Positions 9,649 to 18,425 of a stretch of 21,303 nucleotides of DNA are shown here, piece by piece. The translations under genes were made by a program, and so were the position numbers. Each line of letters starts with the position of its first letter. Position 1 is the stretch's first letter. The notes beneath the pieces were generated by a model. The model was given only the letters and a program-made list of their open reading frames with translations, was not told the origin of the DNA and did not search any database. Source of the DNA: Lojkania enalia. Lineage: Eukaryota > Ascomycota > Dothideomycetes > Pleosporales. The stretch lies in the NCBI GenBank assembly GCA_010094045.1, contig ML986870.1:1-21303 (forward strand), given 5' to 3'.

Positions 9649-11368
9649 CTACTTTTTATAAAATATTATACTTTCTTATATTCTATTATACTATATAGTA
9701 TAGTAGCCTGTTCTTCTATATCTATAGTATTATTTTTACACGTCCGCGAGTTATACTTAACCTTACTATACTACCTATAGTACTTTTAAGTCGGCTAGCC
9801 TCTATTAATACGCGTCTTCTTCCTACCCTTCTTCCTATTAGTACAAGTACTAAACTCTTTTAGAGTAGTTAATTAAGTACCTTCTTTAATTATTAGGTTG
9901 CCTTCCTTTTATATACGCTTTCTTTTATACGATCGATGTTATATAGTAGCCTTATTAGCTGCTTAAAGCTTAGTAACCTAAGTATATAATAGTATATTTT
10001 TATATATTATATATGTAGCACCCTTTATAAACTATTTAAACGCTTCTACTATTAAAATAGGTAAGCTATCTAGGTACTTTTAAACTCTTAATTAAATGTA
10101 TATAGATTAAAACCTAAATTTAATAGGATTACTTAGTATTTTTAATTTCTAAGAGGTATTTTTAATTATAGAAGGTATTAGCGTATATAGTTAAACTTTA
10201 AACTTTAATAGTACTATATCTAGATTAAATAGAATTAGACTAGTACTTTAAAAGCTATTTAGAATATTACTCTTTATAATTACTACGTTAAAAGCTGCTT
10301 TAAAGTAGGATAAGAACTCGATTTTCGTAATATAGTTAATATAACTATATATCAGCTGCTCGACTTAGCGCCCGTACGCAGTCTTTAAAGGTAAGAAATA
10401 ACCTATATCTAGTAGCTATAGTAGGTATAATAAATGTAAAGGTATATAGAGTATAATAATATTCTTTTTCTTATAGAGCTGCCTGAATTTAAGTAAGTTA
10501 TAACTCTTATAGTTGTTAAGAATTAGTAATTAATATATACTAATAGTATAATCTTATATATATATATTAAAGTACTTTAACTATTTAATACTAATATTAT
10601 TTATCGTCCAGCCGTTATTAGTAACCTATATAGCCTAGATTAGTAGAATATTATCTTCTTTATACTATATAGAGAGGTAGTAGGTGCCTATAAAGATAAT
10701 AAAAAGTAGTATTACCTATTCTATTATATTAATACCCTAGATAACTATAGTCTACTTATAATTACTTAGCTGGAGCTACTTTAGTTAATTCTATCTCTTA
10801 GAGCTAGTAACTACTACTTCTATTAATATTATACCTATTATAAAGTCTAATTTATTAAAATTGTACGTATTTTTATTAATAATACTATACTTAGCCTTTA
10901 TATTCTATATAAGATAGAACTAGCCTTCTATAATCTTAGGATCCTTATATTTAGCTTTTAAATAGTCGTATTTTTAATTAAATTTAACCTTAAGTTTAGG
11001 CGTATATTTAATAAAATTCTCTATCTAGTTCTTTCTAACCTAGCTAGTAGAGTATATAATTAGTAGTAAATTAGCTATATCTTAAATAGCAGTAAGTTGT
11101 AGCGGAAATCCTCTTATATTTAGATCTAGTATATACTAAATAATTACCTACTCCTTAATCTTACTAAGCTTTATTAAATTAGGCTGGCAATCGCGTTATA
11201 GAGTTATTTCTTACTTTTATATACTAAGTATACTTTAAGAAATATTATAGATTAATATAATATAATATATAGTTAGTATTATATTTTATTAAAGAGCTTA
11301 AAGTATAAGCTATATTCTAGCTTCTTTCTAAATTAATTCTATAGTTATTAGTTATAGTATAATATTAT
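9618..11368 (-). pseudogene. Degraded pogo A transposase, copy 1
   Basis: Homologous base for base to the transposase in copy 2 (see 15950-17700) with additional stops. The first catalytic Asp (NFDE in the family) and the second (ILDG) both read Asn, as in copy 2. It is informative at one place: the codon after IEE near 9709 is CAG here but TAG in copy 2, so that stop is a mutation. The ancestral frame went on into the left TIR, to a TAA at about 9618-9620. The start near 11368 is approximate. Confidence 0.75.
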
Positions 11369-11380
11369 AAAGTATAATTA

Positions 11381-11450
11381 TTACGATTTTAGTAGAGTTT
11401 TAGTATTATAATTAGCTCGCTTAGGTAATCAGCTCGCTTATACTATACGT
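11381..11450 (-). repeat. Right TIR of pogo A copy 1
   Basis: Reverse complement begins ACGTATAGTATAAGCGAGCT and retains the first AAGCGAGCT intact, the second as AAGCGAGCT after a C-to-T change beside it. Better preserved than the left TIR. Confidence 0.85.
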
Positions 11451-11464
11451 TAATATAATTATAA

Positions 11465-11743
11465 TATAATAATACAAAGAAATTATTCTATAAAAAGCTT
11501 TATATATAATCTTATTTTAAAGCTTTTTACTTATCTTATTCTACCCCCAGTTCCACCCCTTTTCCTATCCGTATATAGTTATATACTCCCTTATAAGTAG
11601 TTTAGTAGTTTTTCTATATTCTTTTATATAAAGCTTATAGGTGTTAATAGAATTCTTAGGTCCCTAAACCTTTATATACTCTTATATACTTCTAAATAGA
11701 TTTGTACTGTATTTAGACCTATTATTTTACCTACGCTATTTTA
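11465..11743 (+). repeat. Gypsy C LTR, plus orientation (279 bp)
   Basis: Inverted relative to the LTRs at 730 and 1441. Starts TATAATAATACAAAG (former TGTAACGATGCAAAG) and ends CTACGCTATTTTA. It is about 19 bp longer than the other two copies because of extra sequence after the AAAAAGCTT near the start. The flanking pentamers (11460-11464 TATAA, 11744-11748 TATGC) do not match, and no gypsy C coding lies next to it. The flanking gypsy B sequence lacks about 80 codons here, so this is not a simple solo LTR. Confidence 0.75.
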
Positions 11744-12290
11744 TATGCCTTTAATCTAATTATCTAAGAAAGATATTACTTTTATATAAGAAAATAAATA
11801 AGAAAAAGTCTTTTAAGAAGTTAAGAAATAGTTTTAATAAAAACTAGTACTAAAACTCTATAATTTAGAGAAGAAAGCTTTTATAAAAACTAATATATTA
11901 GAAATAAAAATAGCTAGAATTCTTATATAAACCTATAATAGAAAATAATATTTAGTAGTATACTATTTATAAAAACTTACTCTAGTAGAGATAAACTATT
12001 ATATTTATAACTAAAACCTTCTAGCTATTATAATATACTTTAAAGAATAGTATATATATTTATAAGAAGTAAAATAGTAAACTAAAATCTATTATAATTA
12101 TAAAAACTAGCTATATTTAACTTTAAAATTATTTATATTAGTAGAAAATAAAACTAAAAAGTAAATATATTAAATAAACTATTAAAATATAAGTAAGAAA
12201 AAGAAACTATAACTATACTATTAAAAAGGTAATAAAATAGAAGTATAGTATATAACTATCTATAATTTATAGTAACAACTATTATTAAAA
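11744..12290 (+). pseudogene. Degraded RT connection and RNase H of gypsy B (second part)
   Basis: Reads PLIQLSKKDITFIWENKQEKVFQ from about 11749, the usual end of the RT connection (PLxxLTKKxxxFxWxxxxxxAF), then VLKLYNLEKKAFIKTN. The RNase H body follows: YYLQKLTLVEINYYIYNQN and LLAIIIYFKEQYIYL near 11965-12055, matching the SxKLTPAExNYxIxDKELLAI pattern of Ty3/gypsy. Catalytic residues are mostly lost (TDASD reads TNILE). Towards 12290 it fades out, and pogo B copy 2 begins at 12325. Confidence 0.72.
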
Positions 12291-12324
12291 AGATAAGCTA
12301 GATAGTTCTAATTAGATTAATATA

Positions 12325-12370
12325 CCTTATAAGCGAGCGGCCTATATAAGCGAGTAGTCTACTCTATTAA
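12325..12370 (+). repeat. Left TIR of pogo B copy 2
   Basis: Begins CCTTATAAGCGAGCGGCC. AAGCGAG occurs at 12331-12337 and again at 12348-12354, 17 bases apart. The matching TIR of copy 1 is at 7822-7857. The inner limit is not known. Confidence 0.65.
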
Positions 12371-12439
12371 CTTTTTTAACCTTTATATATATATAGCTTA
12401 ATAACTAAGTAATATAATAGCAATTTATAACTTACGCGA

Positions 12440-13857
12440 TTATTCTATAGAAACCTCTATATCCTTCTAGTATATATAAGAATTATATCTAGTCTTATTA
12501 TAGCGGCTATAGTATATTTTATACTATCCGCTCGTACCTAATTACACTCGAAATTAGCGTATTATAGCTCGAGTTTTCTTCTTATTATTCTTTTTAATAA
12601 TAATTATCTCTTCTTATACTTTTATTAGGGTTCCTTATACTTAAATCCGCTTTTTTTTCTACTATTTCTATTTTATTACTACTTTATTTAATTTTTAAAG
12701 GCTGACGATTTTATTATATATTAGCCTAATCTAATATATTACTTTTATAGAGTCTTTTTTAAGCTAATTTAGCTTCTTAATAATAGAAGCTAATAAAAAG
12801 CTTATATCTCTTTAAATCCGATTATAAATTAATATTAATTAAGTTTCTAGCTCGCGTATATTACTTAGTATTTTTACTTTTTATAGGGTATTATTTTATA
12901 TTAGTAGTATTAGTATATAAAACTTTATATTAAGCTTTAAAAGTACTACTTCTAAATTAAACAGGACTAGACCAGCTCCTTAAAAACTTATATAGATATT
13001 ATCCTTTATAATTAATATATTAAAAATATCTTTAAAAGCTAGAAAGAACTTAAGTTTTATAATATAGTTAATATACTTATATATTAAAACTAAGATCTAA
13101 TTTCTATATATATACTTTAATAGAAAAAATAGCCTATATCTAGTAGCTGTAATAGGTATAATAAATAAGCTAGTATATAGAGTAGAATAATACTCTATTT
13201 CTTATAGAGTTTCTAGAAATTAAGTAAGTTATAGCTATTATAGCTATTAAAGATTAGTAGTTGATGCGCGTCTACTATATAATCCCGTATATACCTATAA
13301 AAGTACTTTAACTTAATACTAAGTTTATTTATTATCTAACTATTCTTATTAACTATAATAGTCTAGTTTTTAGATATATTATCGCTTTTATACTAGGTAG
13401 AGAGATAGTAGTAACTAGTAATAATAATAAAGAGTAGAAGTATTTAACTAGTAGTATTAATCCTCTAAATTACTAAAATCTATTTACAATTATCTAATTA
13501 AATTATTTTTAGTTAATTATATCTTTCTATATTTATAATAACTAGTTATAATAAGATAATACTTATTTAAAAGCTAGATTTATCGAAGTTATATATATCT
13601 TTATCTATAATACTATACTTCTCTTTAATATACTATATAAGTTTAAACTAACCTTTAATTACTTTAGAATTTTTATATAAAACTTTTTAATAATTATAAA
13701 GTTAATTTAGGTGTATTTTAAGTTTAAAAATATATCTAATAAAGTTTCTAGGCTAATATATACTAATCTAGCTTATAATATACTTAATAAGTAAGCTATT
13801 AACTATATTTTATATAGTAGCTAAAATAGGCGTAAATCCTCGCAAATCTAGGTTAAA
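12440..13857 (-). pseudogene. Degraded pogo B transposase, copy 2
   Basis: Read from right to left: DLDLRGFTPIL next to 13857 (second helix-turn-helix), YKNSKVI near 13670, then the DDE domain. DIYNFDKSSF keeps the first catalytic Asp at 13582-13584. The second (ILDG type) reads FNS, so Asp is lost. The third survives in LLDIGYF near 13130. A Lys/Glu/Arg-rich C-terminal stretch follows. At 12511-12470 a CCHC zinc-knuckle remnant reads YSRYNKTRYNSYIY, with every Cys changed to Tyr and His to Tyr. The likely stop is TAA at 12440-12442. The N-terminus is outside the window because of the gypsy D insertion. Confidence 0.75.
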
Positions 13858-14059
13858 TATAAAGGTCCCGGCCTATAGCTTAGTCCTATTCCTGCGATAC
13901 TATAATAGCAGTTACCTTTATACGATTCTATACCTACCTAGACTAAAGTAAGTAAATAATATATATCTTACTACTATATACCTTCTTTTCTCTTTCTCTA
14001 GCTTTAATAATAATAGATTCTTATTATATCTAATCCTATTATATCCTTAGACCTTCTTA
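13858..14059 (+). repeat. Gypsy D copy 2, 5' LTR (202 bp)
   Basis: Same length as the copy 1 LTRs; first bases TATAAAGGTCCCGG (TG changed to TA), end CTTCTTA. Confidence 0.92.
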
Positions 14060-14104
14060 ATTTGTTAAAGCTTATACTATACTAGATTCTATCTTAACTA
14101 TTAA

Positions 14105-15376
14105 GTAGACCTACTACCGTATAAAGTTATAGACTAAAATAGACTAGTAGAATAAGGATTTGATATAGTAACTGTATAGAAATAGTTCGCTAAAATAGCA
14201 GCTAGACTGGAATATCTAGAGAAAGAAAAGCAGTAATAGTAATTTAAAAGAACAAGCCTTTATTAGAAGCTCGAGGAGCAACTAAATAAGTATTTAGCCC
14301 CTAAAAGAAGTATCTCGCTAACTATACTATTAATAACTACTAAGCCTATTTATATAAAAGCTATATTTAATAAGCTAGACAAGTTCTAAGAAAACTGTAA
14401 AATATACCCTATTTAGAAAAGTAGTATAAAGATTAAGATCTATATTAATAGTTTATCTATAGGCTTAATAAATATAATAGTAGTAGCCTATATAGTATTA
14501 TTTTATAAGATTAATACTAGAATATACCTTTAGTTATATAAAAAATATATTATTATAGGTACTCTTACCTATAATAAATTCTAGACAATTATAGATATAT
14601 AATATAATAACCCCTACTATTAGAAATAAACTAGAATTAAGTTTAAAAACCTAAGATAAGGTAATAAAACTTTTATTAAGTTTTTAGTCGAGTATAATCG
14701 TCTCTCTATAGAAGTATTATATAACTCTTACCTAAACTAAGTTAAGATATAAGATCTAGAAGGGAAGATTTATCCTAAGCTCTACTAATTAATAATTAGC
14801 AGCGTTAGTAAGGAAGATTTTATATTATATACGACCTTTATATAGAAACTTTATATTCTTAATAACCGTTTTAAAATAGTTAAACTTAATAGCGCTTTTA
14901 TATAGTTCTTTAGTAGGGGGAAGACTAGTTAGACGAGGGACAGCTAGGGACAGCTACTTATACCGCTCTCGCAACTACAACTGTTAGCTGCTATTAATAA
15001 TACTATAAACTAGACGCTAATAGCTAATTATAGACTCGTATAGCGCCTAGATGTAAGGTTTTAGCTACTAGAGAAGATAAGAAATATTACTAAAAAAGAG
15101 CTGAAGGCTTAGAAATAATAGAATACCTATTTTACCTATAAAAATAGGGGTTACTTTACCTAAAGATACTACTATACTCTACTTAAGAGTAGTATATAGT
15201 TTAATTAGGCTTATATAATACTACTAGAACCTATTTAGTATAATAAGAAATATAGAGATATAGCTTAAGCTGATAGGATAGGAAAAGTATTACTCTAAAT
15301 AGAAGTTAACGCTTAAAACTATAAAAAGGGTAGGCGAATAAGTAAGTACTAGATAAATTTAATCGATTTCGGATAA
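14105..15376 (+). pseudogene. Degraded gag of gypsy D copy 2
   Basis: Gap-free counterpart of 2560-3831 with more transitions. The zinc knuckle at about 15134 has lost its second Cys as well (TGC to TAT). The capsid region around 14360-14800 is readable only with stops ignored. The presumed gag stop TAA (15374-15376) is conserved with copy 1, and the AAATTTA heptamer precedes it at 15355-15361. Confidence 0.75.
15355..15361 (+). promoter_or_regulatory. Possible -1 frameshift site, gypsy D copy 2 (AAATTTA)
   Basis: Same heptamer and phase as at 3810-3816 in copy 1. The bases just after differ (AATCGATTTCGG here, AATTAATTTCGG there), so the heptamer itself is shared while neighbours have changed. 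Confidence 0.4.
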
Positions 15377-15908
15377 CTAGCGCTCTATTTATAGCCCCTA
15401 TACTACTTAATAACACCTTTAGCCTTCTCGCTTTAATAGATAATAGCTATAACTTATATATAATAGTCGAGAAAAGGATTATATAAAAGGCTAGACTAGA
15501 ATACCTCCGCCTCTTAATACTATTAATAGCCTTATTATTTAGCAACTTCTTAGCTGGAATTATTAAAGAGGTAGCTATTATTAACTTACTAGATATAAGT
15601 AGAAGTTGAATAGGTCTAAGTCGGGTATTTACTTATATAGTTCTAAGGATAGAAGGAGATTATAGTATAATCTTAAAATACTTATAGAGGTAAAATAAGG
15701 ACATAATTATTAACCTAAAAATAGAAATCCTATATATTCGTAGAATAGGGGTAATTATATAAAACTAGAAGCTTTAGAAGTAGTAATATATAGCTAATAT
15801 TACCTAAGTCTTAGTATATACTTTTTCTACTATAGTAAAATATTATAGAAGATATCTATAAGATTCTCTTACTAAGCTACCCTATATCTTTACTATTAGT
15901 ATAGCCGA

Positions 15909-15910
15909 TA
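15909..15910. repeat. TA target duplication, left, of pogo A copy 2
   Basis: TA here and at 17783-17784. Removing the element and one TA restores the gypsy D sequence exactly, except that copy 1 has CA at the same place (4364-4365). Confidence 0.9.
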
Positions 15911-15980
15911 ATGTACAGTACAAGCGAGCTGATCACCTAAGCGAGCTAATTATAATACTAAGACCATACTAAAATCGCGA
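15911..15980 (+). repeat. Left TIR of pogo A copy 2
   Basis: Begins ATGTACAGTACAAG. AAGCGAGCT occurs at 15922-15930 and 15939-15947, 17 bases apart. Ends ACTAAAATCGCGA. The last codons of the transposase may reach into this repeat. Confidence 0.9.
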
Positions 15981-17700
15981 CTACTTTTCGCAAAATATTG
16001 TACTTTCTTATATTCTATCGTACTATATAGTATAGTAGCCTATTCTTCTATATTTATAGCATCATTTTTACACGTCCGTGAGTTATACCTAGCCTCGCCA
16101 TACTACCTGCAACGCCTTTAAGTCGGCTGGTTTCCATCAACGCGCGCCTTCTTCCTACCCTTCTTTCTATTAGTACAAGCGCCAAAATCTTTTAGAGCAG
16201 TTAATTAAGCGCCTTCTTTAATTATTAGGTTACCTTCCTTCTATATACGCTTTCTTTTATACGATCGATATTGTATAACGGCCTTATTAGCTGCTTAAAG
16301 CTTAGCGACCTAAGCGCGTAATAGTACGTTTTTATATATTATATATACAGCACCCTTTATAAACTATTTAAACGCCTCTACTATTAAAATAGGTAAGCTA
16401 TTTAAGTACTTTTAAACTCTTGATCAAACGTATATAGATTGAGACCCAAATTCGATAGGATTACTTAATATTTTTAACTCCTAAGGGGTATCTTCAACCG
16501 TAGGGGGTGTTAGTATATACAGTCAAACTTTGAGCTTCGATAGTACTATATCTAGGTTAAATAGAACTAGGCCAGCACCTCGAAAGCTATTTAAGATATT
16601 ACTCTTCGTAATTGCTGCGTCAAAAGCTGCTTTAAAGTAGGGTAAGAACTTAATTTTCGTAATATGGTTGATATGACCGTATATTAGCTACTCGACTTAG
16701 CACCTGTACGCAGTCTTTAAAGATAAGAAATAACCTATATCTAGTAGCTGCAGTAGGTATAACAAATATAGAAGTATGTAGAGAGTAATAATATTCTTTT
16801 TCTTATAGAGCTGCCTAAATTTAAGCGAGTCGTAGCTCTTATAGCCGTTGAGAATTAGCAATCGATGTATACTAATAGTACAATCTTTTATATACGTGTT
16901 AAAGTGCTTTAACTACTTAATACTAATATTATTTGTCGTCCAGCTGTTATCAGTAACCTATATAACTCAGGTTGGTAGAATATTATCTTCTTTATACTAT
17001 ATAGAGAGGTGGTAGGTGCCTGTAAAGATAATAAAAGGTAGTATCATCTATCCTATCGCATTAATACCCTAGATAACTGTAGTCTACTTACAATTATCTA
17101 GCTAGAGCTGCTTTAGTCGATTCCGTCTCTTAGAGCCAGTAACTACTGCTCCTATTAATATTACGCCTATTATAAAGCCTAATTTATTAAAGTTGTATAT
17201 ATCTTTATTAATAATACCGTACTTAGCCTTTATATTCTGTATAAGGTAGAACCAGCCTCCTATAATCTTAGGATCCTCGTATTTAGCTCTTAAATAGTCG
17301 TACTTTTAATTGAATTTGACCTTAAGCTTAGGCGTACGTTTAATAAAGTTCTCTGCCCAGTTCTTTTTAATCTAGCTAGCAGAGCGTGTAGCTAGCAGTA
17401 AATTGGCTATATTTTAAATAGTAGCAAACCGTAGCAGAAATCCTCTTATATCTAGATCTAGTATATGCTAAACAATTACCCACTCCTCAGTCTTACTGAG
17501 CTTTATTGAATTAGGCCGGTAATTGCGTCGTAGAGCTGTTCCTCGCCTTTATATACTAAGTATACTTTAGGAGACATTATAGATTGATGTAATATAATGT
17601 ATAGTTAGTATCGCGTCTTGTTAAAGAGTTTAAAGTATAAGCTGTATTCTAGCTTCTTTCTAAATTAATTCTACAGTTGTTAGTTGTAGTATAATACTAT
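15950..17700 (-). pseudogene. Degraded pogo A transposase, copy 2 (Fot1/pogo family)
   Basis: Cuts and joins the element via its TIRs. Minus-strand order: KEARIQL and the first helix-turn-helix with TSIYNVS (about 17690-17570), RRNYRPNSIKLSKTEEW (near 17540), ILDLDIRGF, then NWAENFIKRTPKLKVKF (near 17340). DDE domain: YEDPKIIGGWF (17285), IYNFNKLGF (17190; catalytic Asp now Asn), LLILNGY (16850; second Asp now Asn), LQLLDIGYF (16755; third Asp kept). Then SFRGAGLVLFN (16590) and a Leu/Lys-rich C-terminal region. A CCHC zinc knuckle at 16111-16070 reads CRxYGEARYNSRTC. An internal TAG at 16040-16042 is CAG in copy 1; the next in-frame stop is TAA at 15950-15952. The start is approximate; the ATG at 17577 is in another frame. 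Confidence 0.85.
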
Positions 17701-17712
17701 AAAGTATAATTA

Positions 17713-17782
17713 TCGCGATTTTAGTAGGGTTTTAGTATTATAATTAGCTCGCTTGGGTAATCAGCTCGCTTATACTATACGT
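17713..17782 (-). repeat. Right TIR of pogo A copy 2
   Basis: Its reverse complement begins ACGTATAGTATAAGCGAGCT, with the second AAGCGAGCT 17 bases after the first, and ends ACTAAAATCGCGA. TA duplication at 17783-17784. Confidence 0.9.
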
Positions 17783-18312
17783 TATTTAGAAGGTTCTAGA
17801 AAATAAGCTGAAGACGGACCCTTATATAAAACTCCCTAAAGAATATATATAGTAGCTCTATACCTTTAATTAATAGAAAGCTAATAAGCTACCGTCTTTA
17901 AGACTAGGAGTAGACTATATAATTAAGCTGGAAGGGAAAGATAGAAGCCCTCTAAAGATCCCCTCAGGTCCTTTATATAGAATGTTATAGGAGATGCTTC
18001 TTATCTTTTAAAAGACTCTAATAGAGCTCTTTAATAAAGAATTTATTCGGGTTAGCAACTCCTTAGCTGTAGTACTAGTTCTATTTATACGAAAATTAGG
18101 GAGTAGCTTCTACTTCTATATTAACTACTACGCCCTAAATACTATTATATAGAAAGACTACTACCCTCTACCTCTAATCCGAGAAATACTAAATTAAATT
18201 AGTCGAGTTAAGTAGTTTATAAAACTTAATATTATTGCTATATTTAATAAGATCTAAATTAAAGAAGGAGACGAGTAGAAGATAGTATTTATAACCTACT
18301 ATAGTTTATATA

Positions 18313-18425
18313 AGTAGCTGTTAGAAGTACAGCTCTATACTACTATACTGCTGCAACTAAAAGGTACGAATAATTAATATTACAAATTATAGGTGTAGAA
18401 TAGTATATATACTCTTATAGTAGCT
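18313..18425. mobile_element. Unclassified 99-bp insertion with 7-bp target duplication
   Basis: Compared with gypsy D copy 1 (around 4894-4901), copy 2 has 106 extra bases. The flanks AGTAGCT at 18313-18319 and 18419-18425 are identical, so the event is a 99-bp insert (18320-18418) plus a 7-bp duplication (8 bp with one mismatch). It begins GTTAGAAGTACAGC and ends ATATACTCTTAT; the ends show at most a weak inverted similarity. It keeps several CpA sites (TACAGC, TGCAAC, TACAAA), unlike its surroundings. It has no coding capacity. A MITE-like non-autonomous DNA transposon is the simplest reading; no family is assigned. Confidence 0.6.

Larger units (their letters stand above)
9579..11450 (-). 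mobile_element. Pogo A copy 1: complete Fot1/pogo-like DNA transposon, 1872 bp
   Basis: Bounded by 70-bp TIRs (9579-9648 and 11381-11450) and by TA on both sides (9577-9578, 11451-11452), the target duplication of the Tc1/mariner-pogo superfamily. It has exactly the same length as copy 2 at 15911-17782 but is far more RIP-degraded. It carries one transposase pseudogene on the minus strand and splits gypsy B just after the RT active site. Confidence 0.9.
7860..12322 (+). mobile_element. Gypsy B: highly eroded Ty3/gypsy element, interrupted twice
   Basis: Plus-strand remains of a second Ty3/gypsy family: gag-like plus protease (about 7864-8840), RT (about 9090-9576), then, after the pogo A copy and a gypsy C LTR, the RT connection and RNase H (11744 to about 12290). 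Neither integrase nor LTRs are present in the window: pogo B elements border it on both sides. It is the most AT-shifted coding material here, consistent with the oldest layer. About 80 codons expected between YLDD and the connection domain are missing at the interruption. Confidence 0.7.
12325..13857 (-). mobile_element. Pogo B copy 2, interrupted at its 5' half by gypsy D copy 2
   Basis: Left TIR at 12325 preceded by TA (12323-12324), then the minus-strand transposase from C-terminus to the second helix-turn-helix. It stops abruptly at 13857 where the gypsy D LTR begins, inside coding sequence. The N-terminal helix-turn-helix and right TIR should lie beyond the window on the far side of gypsy D. 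The family is clearly related to pogo A in protein order but differs in TIR and sequence. It lies within the eroded gypsy B material. Confidence 0.75.
15911..17782 (-). mobile_element. Pogo A copy 2: complete Fot1/pogo-like DNA transposon, 1872 bp
   Basis: Best preserved element in the window: more CpG and CpA/TpG remain than in its surroundings. TIRs of 70 bp at 15911-15980 and 17713-17782, TA duplication, one minus-strand transposase. It lies between the protease and RT of gypsy D copy 2. Lighter RIP damage than its host element and than copy 1 suggests later arrival. Confidence 0.93.

Noticed and set aside
12540..12720. Runs of T and TTC-rich sequence as a promoter or terminator
   Set aside because: This is the Lys/Glu-rich C-terminal coding of the pogo B transposase on the minus strand after RIP.
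13853..13857. TTAAA as the target duplication of gypsy D copy 2
   Set aside because: The right flank is outside the window, so the duplication cannot be confirmed; mentioned only as the expected pentamer.
17500..17577. ATG at 17577 (minus strand) as the start of the pogo A transposase
   Set aside because: The frame from this ATG does not match the helix-turn-helix coding; the protein-like frame continues upstream to about 17690 in another phase.
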